Below are positions 1-7,314 of a stretch of 64,000 nt of DNA, piece after piece (position 1 is the first letter of the stretch; each line of letters opens with the position of its first letter). The notes under the pieces were generated by a model that saw only the letters and a list, made by a program, of their open reading frames with translations, made no database searches and was not told the origin of the DNA. A program made the position numbers and the translations under genes. Origin of the DNA: Hymenobacter mellowenesis (GTDB taxonomy: Bacteria; Bacteroidota; Bacteroidia; Cytophagales; Hymenobacteraceae); NCBI RefSeq assembly GCF_030581005.1, contig NZ_JAUQSX010000002.1, positions 186,001 through 250,000 on the forward strand. The letters run 5' to 3'.

Positions 1-978
1 CTCTGTCCGAAAGCCGGTGGTATCGCCGCTGGCTTGCAGGTAGAGCAGGCTGGAATAGGTGGCGAAGCCTTCGTTCAGCCACTCCTCGTAGCCGCTGATG
101 GAGCCGTAGCTCCACCACTTGTGGCTGATTTCGTGCGCCAGAATTAGGCGGTCGTCGCGTTTGCGCACGTCGAAATCAGCATAGGTGATGTCGACGGCGT
201 TGTCGAGCAGGCCGGCGGCGTTGCGGTTGGTGCCGGGCAGCAGCACCGTGAAGCGCGGGATGGTGTCGCGCCGACCGATGGTCTGGTTGTAGAAAGCGAC
301 AATTTGCGTGGCTTGGGCCAGCAGCAAAGTATCGGCCGGAAGCAGGGCGCCGGCCTTTATCACCGTGATGGGCGGGCCCGGCGGGGCCGATGCCAGCCGC
401 TGAAAATCGCGGGAAATCAGCGCCGTGGGCTCAAGGGCCGCGGTGGTGCCCCGAAATCTGAAGCGCCCGCCGCGGTGCGCCGCCGGGTGCCGGGTGCTCA
501 CCACGTCGTAGCCGGCTGGCACCCGCACTTCCAACTCGTATTTTGTCAGCTCGTCTTCCTTATAGGGCAGGAAGGGCACCCAGACGGTATTTCGGCTGAA
601 TTCCAGCACCTGGTCCGTGGCGTACCGGGCGGTGAGGTTGCCTTCGTAGGTGACGGTGATTTGCCTCGGCCGCAGGTCGCCAGACGGGTATTGAAGCGTG
701 ATGCCCTGCAGCGTATCCTGAAATCCGGCGTACCAGTAAGGCTTCGTCACAACCTGCCAAGCCCGCGGGCTGCGCACCGACAGCACCCGGAAGCTGCGGT
801 TCAGATTCAACAGCACGGGGGCGGGAGCGGCCCCGGCGGGCAGCCGTAGGGTATAGCGGCACCAGAAATGCTTGCTGCCGGGCTCCACCCGAAGCAGAAT
901 CTGCGCGCTGGGCTGGGCACGAGTTACCGGGACCCAGCCCAGCAGCCCGAGCAGGAAAATCAGCAGTTGTCTCGGCAC
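1..978 (-). CDS. M1-type zinc aminopeptidase-like protein, C-terminus cut off by window edge
   Basis: Probable exported gluzincin metallopeptidase. Residues 1-22 are a signal peptide with core LLIFLLGLLGW and a likely cut after TRA. The following ~250 residues are beta-rich, as in the M1 N-terminal domain. HEISHKWW (residues 282-289) followed by WLNEGFATY gives the HExxH plus downstream Glu zinc site of M1-like peptidases. The start is a GTG whose G is also the last base of the TAG stop of the upstream gene (TAGTG), so translation is probably coupled; no better start is present before the signal peptide. The remainder of the catalytic domain is outside the window, so substrate class and completeness cannot be judged. 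Confidence 0.8.
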   Translation of the reverse strand, partial: MPRQLLIFLLGLLGWVPVTRAQPSAQILLRVEPGSKHFWCRYTLRLPAGAAPAPVLLNLNRSFRVLSVRSPRAWQVVTKPYWYAGFQDTLQGITLQYPSGDLRPRQITVTYEGNLTARYATDQVLEFSRNTVWVPFLPYKEDELTKYELEVRVPAGYDVVSTRHPAAHRGGRFRFRGTTAALEPTALISRDFQRLASAPPGPPITVIKAGALLPADTLLLAQATQIVAFYNQTIGRRDTIPRFTVLLPGTNRNAAGLLDNAVDITYADFDVRKRDDRLILAHEISHKWWSYGSISGYEEWLNEGFATYSSLLYLQASGDTTGFRTE

Positions 979-1187
979 TAGGCTTTCTTCAGAAACTCGG
1001 TTTTGAGCACCATGGTACTGCCGCCAGCGCGGCCTTCAATCTCGGCGGGGCTGTTGGTGAGGCGGATGTTTTTGACCAGCGTGCCGCGCTTGAGGGTAAG
1101 CGAGGAGCCTTTTACCTTGAGGTCTTTGATGAGGATGACGGAATCGCCTTCGGCGAGCAGGGCGCCGTTGCTGTCTTTTACGTCCAT
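978..1187 (-). CDS. Short PhnA-domain protein (YjdM C-terminal part only)
   Basis: A 69-residue protein matching the C-terminal PhnA domain by eye: GDSVILIKDLKVKGSS, then LKRGTLVKNIRL and a closing LKTEFLKK. The N-terminal zinc ribbon of the longer E. coli YjdM/PhnA proteins is absent; short versions are common in Bacteroidota. Despite the old alkylphosphonate name, the function is unknown. It is the fourth gene of a leftward run starting at hemE, and its stop codon overlaps the GTG start of the peptidase gene downstream. Confidence 0.8.
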   Translation of the reverse strand: MDVKDSNGALLAEGDSVILIKDLKVKGSSLTLKRGTLVKNIRLTNSPAEIEGRAGGSTMVLKTEFLKKA

Positions 1188-1241
1188 GTGAGAGGAGGGA
1201 TAATTGGAGAGGTTCCGTGGTCGGGGTAAACGCTGAACGCT

Positions 1242-1329
1242 GTAGGGGAGGGGCCTGCCCCCGCCCGGTCATTGAACGGAATCGTGGAAACGAAGCAAAC
1301 GCCCGGGCGGGGGCAAGCCCCGCCCCTAC
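1242..1329. repeat. GC-rich inverted repeat, GTAGGGGC type
   Basis: An almost perfect inverted repeat with arms of about 27 bases that begin GTAGGGG and end CCCCTAC, holding a ~33-base loop. It fills the gap between the small membrane gene and the PhnA-like gene. Its sequence is unrelated to the GTCAT-type hairpins of the window. No second copy was found here except a loosely similar element at 40086-40178. Confidence 0.8.
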
Positions 1330-1349
1330 ATCGTTCAAACAGCGCTGAC

Positions 1350-1541
1350 CTAGCGCCGGAAAAGCAGCAGGTAGGCCAGGAAAAATACGGGCGAGAGGCT
1401 GCCCAGCGTCACGAGCACCACCATGGCCGTTTCGATGCCCGAGCGCTCCGACTTGCGCAGGTACCAGCGCCACATGAACACCAATAGCGCCAGTAGCAGG
1501 GCCAGGGTGAGGTAAAAGACTGGGCTGAAGGTGGGGGCCAT
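1350..1541 (-). CDS. Small two-helix membrane protein, unknown function
   Basis: A 63-residue protein with two hydrophobic stretches (about residues 7-24, YLTLALLLALLVFMW, and 38-60, MVVLVTLGSLSPVFFLAYLL) joined by a basic loop WYLRKSERSG. This suggests a small inner-membrane protein with a cytoplasmic loop. No family was recognised. It starts 11 bases after the gene at 1553-2179 on the same strand, which supports it being real and co-transcribed. Confidence 0.55.
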   Translation of the reverse strand: MAPTFSPVFYLTLALLLALLVFMWRWYLRKSERSGIETAMVVLVTLGSLSPVFFLAYLLLFRR

Positions 1542-1552
1542 GCGAATGTTTC

Positions 1553-2179
1553 TTAGGTGAACTTGTTGCCCGCGGCGTACAGGTCAAAGTTAATTTCCAG
1601 GTTTAATGTTGCCAGCCTCTGTATTTCGCTTTTGCCCAGTACAATACCACCGAGCATCGTGTTGCCGTTGTGAAAAACGACATAGGCCCGGATAGCACCA
1701 TTGGCGTTTTCAGCCAATTTTTTGACCCCCGTAGCGTCTTGCTCCAGTAGCGTCAGCAGTTTCTTGATTTTTCCCTCGGGAGTGCCCGGTTCAGGATTTG
1801 GTTCAAATGTTAGAAAGCTAATGCCCTCGGGAGTTTCATCGGTTTCCGTTGGAAATAAGCGCGTGAAGCCAAGAAGCTGCGGCAAGCTGTGGGTTTCGGA
1901 ATAAGCCTCAAAAGAAACCCGGGCAAAGGCGGCCGTATCGGCCCAAACAACTTGGACCCGGGGCTCGGTGGTGAGCTGCACCGCGAAATAGAAAGCCTCG
2001 CCTTTAACTGTGAAGTAAACGACGGCTTGGCTTTCTACCTCATCGGTTGTAATGCCGGCCACTACCGGTTTGCCGTCCTGATAAGCTATTTCGTGGATTT
2101 CCAGGAACTGCGACACCACCCCGAAAGTAGGCTGCTCAATCTCCTGAGTGGCTGCCGCAGTTAGCCTTTTGTTATCCAT
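1553..2179 (-). CDS. Unknown protein, C-terminus resembling DUF4279
   Basis: A 208-residue soluble acidic protein without signal peptide or membrane segment. The last ~60 residues (NGAIRAYVVFHNGN, then LATLNLEINFDLYAAG) remind me of the DUF4279 family, which includes candidate immunity proteins; this is a by-eye impression only. The ATG start lies 9 bases after the hemE stop; a TTG two codons upstream is a less likely start. Base composition is lower in GC than hemE, visible as more A/T third positions, which may indicate a later acquisition. It is likely read from the hemE promoter. Confidence 0.6.
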   Translation of the reverse strand: MDNKRLTAAATQEIEQPTFGVVSQFLEIHEIAYQDGKPVVAGITTDEVESQAVVYFTVKGEAFYFAVQLTTEPRVQVVWADTAAFARVSFEAYSETHSLPQLLGFTRLFPTETDETPEGISFLTFEPNPEPGTPEGKIKKLLTLLEQDATGVKKLAENANGAIRAYVVFHNGNTMLGGIVLGKSEIQRLATLNLEINFDLYAAGNKFT

Positions 2180-2188
2180 ATTCAAAAC

Positions 2189-3214
2189 TTACCCCCGCCA
2201 GGCCTTTACCGTGTCCACGAAGACGCGGACGTTGTCGGGGTCGGTGTCGGGGTAGACGCCGTGGCCGAGGTTGGCGATGTGGGGGCCGCCGGCGAACTGG
2301 CGCAGCATGGTTTCGGTGGCGGCTTTCACCTGCTCGCGGGTGCCGTAGAGGGCGCAGGGGTCGAGGTTGCCCTGTAGGGTTTTGCCTGCGGCCTGCAGGC
2401 GCACCTGGGCGGGGTCCTGGTTCCAGTCGAGGCCGATGGTGCGGCAGGCGGTGGCGGCAAACTCGGGCACGGCCCACCAGGCGCCTTTGGCAAACACCGT
2501 GACGGGCACGAGCGGGGCCAGGGCTTCGGTGATTTCGGCGATGTAGCGGGCCGAAAACTCGGTGTAGTGCGCGGGCGGTAGGGTGCCGGCCCAGGAGTCG
2601 AACACCTGCACCACTTGGGCGCCGGCCGCCACCTGGGCCTTGAGGTAGGCGATGGTGGTGGCCGTTATTTTGGCCAGCAGCTGGTGGGCCAGGGCGGGCT
2701 CGCGGTAGAGCATGCCGCGGGCTTTCGAGAAGGTTTTGGAGCCGTGGCCTTCCACCATGTAGGCCAGCAGCGTCCAGGGGGCGCCGGCGAAGCCGATGAG
2801 GGGCACGCGGCCGTTGAGGGCGCGCTTGGTGATGCGCAGGGCTTCGAGCACATAACCGAGGCCTTCCTCAGGGTCGGGAATGCGGAGCTTGGCCACGTCG
2901 GCGGCCGACTTGATGGTTTCGGGAAACAGGGGGCCGCGGGCTTCCACCATTTCGTAGCGCAGGCCCATGGCATCGGGCACCACCAGGATGTCGGAGAAGA
3001 TGATGGCGGCGTCCACGTCCAGCGCGTCGATGGGCTGGATGGTGACTTCGGCGGCCAGCTCGGGCGTTTCCACCAGCTCTTTGAAGCCGGAGAGGCGGGC
3101 GCGCAGGGCGCGGTATTCGGGCAGGATGCGGCCGGCCTGGCGCATGAGCCAGACGGGGGTGCGCTCGGTGGCTTCGCCACGGGCGGCGCGGAGGAAAAGG
3201 TCGTTTTTCAGCAT
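2189..3214 (-). CDS. hemE: Uroporphyrinogen decarboxylase
   Basis: Cytosolic enzyme that removes the four acetate carboxyls of uroporphyrinogen III to give coproporphyrinogen III in haem synthesis. The 341 residues match the usual length. Diagnostic motifs are [17 protein letters not shown] near the N-terminus (substrate-binding Arg residues), [14 protein letters not shown] (the conserved Asp that stabilises the pyrrole nitrogens), [23 protein letters not shown] and a final [11 protein letters not shown]. The longer reading frame begins 17 codons upstream, but a TACCTTTG -7 box at 3224-3231 lies inside that extension, so the ATG of MLKNDLF is the start. First gene of a leftward cluster reaching position 1. 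Confidence 0.95.
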   Translation of the reverse strand: MLKNDLFLRAARGEATERTPVWLMRQAGRILPEYRALRARLSGFKELVETPELAAEVTIQPIDALDVDAAIIFSDILVVPDAMGLRYEMVEARGPLFPETIKSAADVAKLRIPDPEEGLGYVLEALRITKRALNGRVPLIGFAGAPWTLLAYMVEGHGSKTFSKARGMLYREPALAHQLLAKITATTIAYLKAQVAAGAQVVQVFDSWAGTLPPAHYTEFSARYIAEITEALAPLVPVTVFAKGAWWAVPEFAATACRTIGLDWNQDPAQVRLQAAGKTLQGNLDPCALYGTREQVKAATETMLRQFAGGPHIANLGHGVYPDTDPDNVRVFVDTVKAWRG

Positions 3215-3223
3215 AAGGAACGG

Positions 3224-3231
3224 CAAAGGTA
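3224..3231 (-). promoter_or_regulatory. hemE promoter, -7 box TACCTTTG
   Basis: Exact match to the Bacteroidota -7 consensus TAnnTTTG, read leftward and ending nine bases before the ATG of hemE, so the mRNA leader would be only a few bases long. No convincing -33 TTG at normal spacing; the expected place is occupied by a perfect palindrome. Confidence 0.6.
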
Positions 3232-3237
3232 CGCCGT

Positions 3238-3259
3238 GAGGTAGACGAGTGTCTACCTC
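3238..3259. promoter_or_regulatory. Perfect palindrome at the hemE promoter, candidate operator
   Basis: GAGGTAGAC, four spacer bases, GTCTACCTC: perfect 9-base arms lying seven bases upstream of the hemE -7 box, i.e. across the -15 to -35 region. Such a placement suits a dimeric regulator. No regulator gene is adjacent, so the assignment is inference. Confidence 0.35.
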
Positions 3260-3273
3260 CGCCAAAGGAGAAC

Positions 3274-3372
3274 GTCATGCTGAGCGCAGCCGAAGCATCT
3301 TTACCGCAGTAGTAAACCCTTTCGATGGGATTAGTTGCGCGGTAGAGATGCTTCGGCTGCGCTCAGCATGAC
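3274..3372. repeat. GTCAT-type hairpin repeat, copy 1
   Basis: Near-perfect palindrome with 27-base outer arms (GTCATGCTGAGCGCAGCC...) and an inner TTACCGC/GCGGTAG continuation. Both outer arms are exact complements. It lies between the 3' end of the barrel gene and the hemE promoter. Confidence 0.9.
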
Positions 3373-3400
3373 CGTGCTTTTTTTCCTTTCAATTCACCAG

Positions 3401-6343
3401 CTACTTCCCAAACTGCCGCAGGTTGTACGTGAAGCTCAGCAGAAAATACCGCTGGAGAATGCGGCTGCGGACGTCTTCCACGTAGGTTTCGGTGGTGTTG
3501 CGGAGCACGCTGCGGTTTTGATTGAGCAGGTCGTAGGCTTGCAGCTTGAGCTCGCCCTGCTTGTTGGCGAAGAGCTGGCGGGCCAGACCGATATTCCAGA
3601 GCACGACGCGCTGGTTGAAGCCGGCGGCGCGGCCGGTGTTGTTGCTGGCCCACACGTCGGAGGTGAGCACGAAGCGGGCGGGGAGCTGGTAGAAAATATC
3701 GGCCGTGAGGGTTTGGGTGAGGTAGTCGGTGTCTTGGTTGGGCAGGGCGGAGTAGCGGGCGTTTTGGTACGTGAGGTTGGCGCTGAGGCCGAATTCAAGC
3801 TGCTCGTTGAAGGCCGAGTTGGCGCTGGCGCCCTGGCCCAGGCTCCATGTGCGGCTGGTGTTGGGTAGGCCATTCACCAGGCTGGGCGACTGGATGAAGC
3901 CGGTGTTGGTGGTCAGGTTGAGGTTGATTTTGTGGTTGGATAAACGCTGGCCCAGCGAGAAAAACCCGTTCACGCTATAGAAGCCGTCGGCGTTGACGGG
4001 CCGGGTGGTTTGCACGCCGCGGGTATTGAAGCTGGTGGCCGACACGATGCGGTCGTCGACGCGGCTGGCGCCGAGCGTGGCGAACACGCTGCGGTTGGTG
4101 GTGGCGTTGAACTGCGAAAAGTTGGCCGACAGCGCCTGCACGTATTCGGGGCGCAGGCTGGGGTTGCCGGCCTGGATGCTGAGCGGGTTGGAGTTGTCGC
4201 GCACGGGCTGGAGCTGGGCGGCGGTGGGCGCGTTGAGGCGGGTGCGGTAGCTGAGGCGCAGCGAGCGGCTGCGGCTGCCGTTGTAGGTGAACAGCGCGTT
4301 GGGCAGCAGGCTGCGGAAGCGGCGGTCCACGGTGGTATCGGCCGAGAGGTTGCGCACCCGCAAATCGGCCTGCTGAGCATCCAAGCCCAGCCCCACGGTA
4401 TAGCGCAGGCGCTTTTTCTGCAAGGTGAACCCCGCCCGGCTGGCCTGGAAGCGGCTGGTAAATTCGTTGCTCAGGCCCGGGTTCAGCAGGTCGTATTGCT
4501 GGCTGATTTCGTTGAAATCGGTGGTGAAACGGCGGCCGTCGTTGCGCGAATCGGTGAAGGCGTAGTGCGTTTCCAGCTTGGTGCGCAGGCTTAGCGGCTC
4601 CACGTAGGAGAGGCTCAGCACGTTGCTGCGGGTGGGCGTGGCCTGCGCAATGCGCTGGTTGAGCCGCTGCACGGTGGGCCGCCCGGCGGCGTCAAAAAAC
4701 GTGTTGGTGCTTTGGTTGAAAGCCGTGGCGTCCTGGTCGCTCAGGGTCGAATTCAGGTTGGCCGACACCGAGCGGCCGGGCTTGCCGAAGCGGCGCATCA
4801 GCAGGAAGTTGCCGCCCGCGTTGGGGTTGGTGCTGGTAGCCGCGTAGCCGTTCAGCCCTTGGTTGAGCAGGCGCCCGCCGAGGCTGGACTGCTGGCTGCT
4901 TTGGCGGGCGAGGTCGTTGGCCTGCCACCAAGCGTAGGGCGTGAGGCGCAGTGAGGTGAGCGAATCGAGCACGTAGTCGAGCCGCAGGTTGAAGCGGTGG
5001 CTGGTGGTCGTGGTTCGGTTGAGCAGGCTTTGGTCGGTGAACAGGGGCGGGCCGGCTTCGGGGCCGGTGAGGTTGGCCACGTTTTCGCGGCGCAGGAGCT
5101 GGTCGGTGGTGGTGGTGGCGCGGCTGGCGAGGTAGCTGGTGGCCACTTCGGCGCGCCGGCCCCAGGCGTCGCGGTAGTTGAGCCCCACGGCGCCGCTTTC
5201 GGTGATGCTGGTGGGCTGGGGGCTGCTGCCGAGCGGGTTCTGGCGCCCGCCGCCCATCCGCATGATGGCCCCGCCGCCGCTGGGCCCGCCGCTCGCCGGC
5301 CCGAAGCTGGCTGCCGCGGGCCCGCCTTCGTCGGCAAAACCCTGCTGGTTGATATTATTGGCCTGGGCCAGGGCCGAAATCTGGCGGCCGTTGTTGAAGC
5401 GGTTGAGGCCGAGGCGGGCCTGGTAGCGGCCGTCGGTGCCCGCACCGGCGCCGTTGGTGCCGAAGTAGCCCTTGCGCTTGTCGCGCTTCGTCACGAGGTT
5501 GAGGGTGCGCTGGCGGTTGCCGTCGTCGATGCCCGAAAACGAGGACTGGTCGCTCTGCTGGTCATAGAGCTGCACCTTGTCGATAATGTCGGCGGGCAGG
5601 TTTTTGGTGGCCATCTTGGGGTCGTCGCCGAAGAAGGGCTTGCCATCCACCAACACGCGGTTCACTGCTTGCCCTTGCGCCCGGATGCTGCCGTCGCGGT
5701 CCACTTCTACGCCCGGCAGCTTTTTCAGCAGCGACTCCACGGCGGCGTTGGGCTGGGTTTTGAAGGCGTTGGCGTTGAAGGCGATGGTGTCGCCACTCAC
5801 ACTCACCGGGGCGCGTTCTTGGGTCACCACCACTTCGCCCAGCTTCTGGCTGAGGCCGCCCAGCCGCAGCGTGCCCAAGGTAGGCGCCGGGGCCGCCGCC
5901 GTGACGGCCACCGGCACGCGCCGCGCCCGGTAGCCCAGCGCCGACACCTGCACCACGTAGCGCCCTAGCGCCACCTCACGCAGCACAAAATGCCCATCGC
6001 TATCGGTAATCCCGAACGTAACGTAGCTCGAATCCCGCGCCAGCGTCAGCGACACGGAGGCCTCGCGCAGCGGCTTGCCGGAGGCCGAATCGGCCAGCGT
6101 CCCGCTGATGCTGCCCTTGTCCTGATGCTGGCGGACCGGGGCGGGCACGGTGGTCTGGGCGCGAGAAGTTGCCGCCAAGCCAAGCAGGATGGCTAGCAGG
6201 AGCAGCAGGCGCAGGGCCGGCCTGTTCGCGGTTGGGCCGGCGGACGTAGCGCGAACGTTGTAGTTCGCGTACCAAAACGATACCCGAACGGCGCGGGACA
6301 CGCGAACTACAACGTTCGCGCTACTAGCTAAAGCCGAAAGCAC
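3401..6343 (-). CDS. Outer-membrane beta-barrel receptor with carboxypeptidase-regulatory and plug domains
   Basis: A 980-residue outer-membrane protein. A hydrophobic signal core (LRLLLLLAILLGLAAT) lies at about residues 44-60. A carboxypeptidase-regulatory-like domain follows (GSISGTLADSASGKPLREA), then a TonB-type plug (ESLLKKLPGVEVDRDGSI, RVLVDGKPFFG) and a C-terminal barrel ending in the aromatic strand LLSFTYNLRQF. The only start that keeps the signal peptide is a GTG one base after the stop of the GLPGLI gene. That makes a ~40-residue leader in front of the hydrophobic core, and residues about 7-33 are encoded by a perfect inverted repeat (6246-6324). Co-transcribed with the GLPGLI gene, as often seen in Bacteroidota; substrate unknown. 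Confidence 0.85.
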   Translation of the reverse strand: MLSALASSANVVVRVSRAVRVSFWYANYNVRATSAGPTANRPALRLLLLLAILLGLAATSRAQTTVPAPVRQHQDKGSISGTLADSASGKPLREASVSLTLARDSSYVTFGITDSDGHFVLREVALGRYVVQVSALGYRARRVPVAVTAAAPAPTLGTLRLGGLSQKLGEVVVTQERAPVSVSGDTIAFNANAFKTQPNAAVESLLKKLPGVEVDRDGSIRAQGQAVNRVLVDGKPFFGDDPKMATKNLPADIIDKVQLYDQQSDQSSFSGIDDGNRQRTLNLVTKRDKRKGYFGTNGAGAGTDGRYQARLGLNRFNNGRQISALAQANNINQQGFADEGGPAAASFGPASGGPSGGGAIMRMGGGRQNPLGSSPQPTSITESGAVGLNYRDAWGRRAEVATSYLASRATTTTDQLLRRENVANLTGPEAGPPLFTDQSLLNRTTTTSHRFNLRLDYVLDSLTSLRLTPYAWWQANDLARQSSQQSSLGGRLLNQGLNGYAATSTNPNAGGNFLLMRRFGKPGRSVSANLNSTLSDQDATAFNQSTNTFFDAAGRPTVQRLNQRIAQATPTRSNVLSLSYVEPLSLRTKLETHYAFTDSRNDGRRFTTDFNEISQQYDLLNPGLSNEFTSRFQASRAGFTLQKKRLRYTVGLGLDAQQADLRVRNLSADTTVDRRFRSLLPNALFTYNGSRSRSLRLSYRTRLNAPTAAQLQPVRDNSNPLSIQAGNPSLRPEYVQALSANFSQFNATTNRSVFATLGASRVDDRIVSATSFNTRGVQTTRPVNADGFYSVNGFFSLGQRLSNHKINLNLTTNTGFIQSPSLVNGLPNTSRTWSLGQGASANSAFNEQLEFGLSANLTYQNARYSALPNQDTDYLTQTLTADIFYQLPARFVLTSDVWASNNTGRAAGFNQRVVLWNIGLARQLFANKQGELKLQAYDLLNQNRSVLRNTTETYVEDVRSRILQRYFLLSFTYNLRQFGK
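6246..6324. repeat. Perfect 25-base inverted repeat inside the barrel gene's leader
   Basis: Arms of 25 bases (GTAGCGCGAACGTTGTAG... and its exact complement) separated by 29 bases. It lies wholly inside the reading frame of the barrel protein, before the signal-peptide core. Each arm also contains a shorter internal palindrome (CGCGAAC...GTTCGCG). Confidence 0.9.
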
Positions 6344-6344
6344 C

Positions 6345-7166
6345 TTAGTTGCGGTTGATGCGCAGGCCGCCGCCTTCTACCATCTTCTGGCGAAAATCGG
6401 CCAGCGCCTTTTCGCGCAGGTCTTTCAGCTCGGCCGGCGTCACTTTCTGGGCCGTGGCGATGGGCTGCACCTCGGCGGCGGGCACGGGCTTGAGGTCCAC
6501 TTTGGCGGCGCGGAATTGCTCCTGCTCGCTTTCCAAGGCCAGCACCACGCCCTTGTCGGGCGTTAGGTCGCGCACCGGCGAGTAGGTAAAGGGCAAATCG
6601 GTGGTGAACCAGACGGTGTAGGTTTCCTTTTTGTAGGGCACGGTGGCCTTACGGCAGGTGTAGCCGGCTATTTTCTTGGTTTGGCTGCTGATGTTCCAGC
6701 CGGTGGCGGGTGCAATGGGGGCGTCGGCGCGGTAGGTGGTGGGGGCGTCGTCTTTTTTCACGGTGAGCACCGTGGTGGTGGCGCGGTTGGCCAGGTCGAG
6801 GTAGGTGGCTTCCTCAAAGGGCCGGGCGAAGTTGTTGATTTGGGGCGCGCTGGCCGGGGTATCGCCCGTGCCGCCGTTCATGGTCACGGTGCGAATGGTC
6901 ATGCCGCCGCCTTCGCGCTGTTCCTTGGCGGCCGGGCCAGCAAAAGTCAGCGTGAGGCCAAAGGAGCGGGTTTCGGGAATGTCGGTGGGGAAATCGGGGC
7001 TGCCGGGCTTCACCGGCTGGCCGTTTATTACGATGTTGAGCTTGCTGAGGTCGACGCGCTGGGTGGCCTCGTAGCTGATGTGGCCGGTGGTTTGGGCCAG
7101 AGCCGCGCCGGTGGCTAACAGGCCGAATGTGAGGGCCAGCACCAGGTTTTTTGCAGGGTTTTTCAT
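6345..7166 (-). CDS. GLPGLI family protein
   Basis: A 273-residue exported protein of unknown biochemical role. The start MKNPAKNLVLALTFGLLATG gives a clean signal peptide cut after ALA; an upstream in-frame start would add eleven residues and spoil it. The family features are GHISYEATQRVD at the start of the mature chain, the W-containing central part (GWNISSQTKKIAGYTCRKAT) and KKETYTVWFTTDLPF followed by a Gly-poor version of the GLPGLI stretch. Such genes regularly neighbour TonB-type barrels. The barrel gene starts one base after this stop (TAAGGTG), so both are one operon facing the two-component system. Confidence 0.85.
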   Translation of the reverse strand: MKNPAKNLVLALTFGLLATGAALAQTTGHISYEATQRVDLSKLNIVINGQPVKPGSPDFPTDIPETRSFGLTLTFAGPAAKEQREGGGMTIRTVTMNGGTGDTPASAPQINNFARPFEEATYLDLANRATTTVLTVKKDDAPTTYRADAPIAPATGWNISSQTKKIAGYTCRKATVPYKKETYTVWFTTDLPFTYSPVRDLTPDKGVVLALESEQEQFRAAKVDLKPVPAAEVQPIATAQKVTPAELKDLREKALADFRQKMVEGGGLRINRN

Positions 7167-7210
7167 GGGAATGCAGAGGTGTTGAATTGAACACTGCAAA
7201 GCACCGGCAT

Positions 7211-7250
7211 TCTTTTGTAAAGTACTGTTATTGTGTGTTAAGTAGTGTTA
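7211..7250. promoter_or_regulatory. Four 10-base phased TAACA repeats, likely response-regulator binding site
   Basis: Read on the minus strand the stretch is TAACA-n5 three times followed by TTACA-n5, with an exact 10-base period (TGTTA at 7226-7230, 7236-7240, 7246-7250 and TGTAA at 7216-7220 on the plus strand). Helically phased direct repeats are typical of OmpR/PhoB-type regulators. The block lies upstream of both the GLPGLI/barrel operon and the kinase gene. Linking it to the regulator encoded at 8915-9592 is inference. Confidence 0.55.
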
Positions 7251-7256
7251 ATGGCC

Positions 7257-7288
7257 TTGGGCGGCCTTCCATAAGGCGCGTAGGTTTG
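7257..7288 (+). promoter_or_regulatory. Candidate promoter of the histidine kinase gene
   Basis: TTG at 7257-7259 and TAGGTTTG at 7281-7288, 21 bases apart, fit the Bacteroidota TTG/TAnnTTTG pattern; the -33 element abuts the phased repeats. An alternative -7 box TACTTTCG lies at 7294-7301. Confidence 0.4.
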
Positions 7289-7314
7289 CAGCGTACTTTC
7301 GCCCTTCCGACCGC

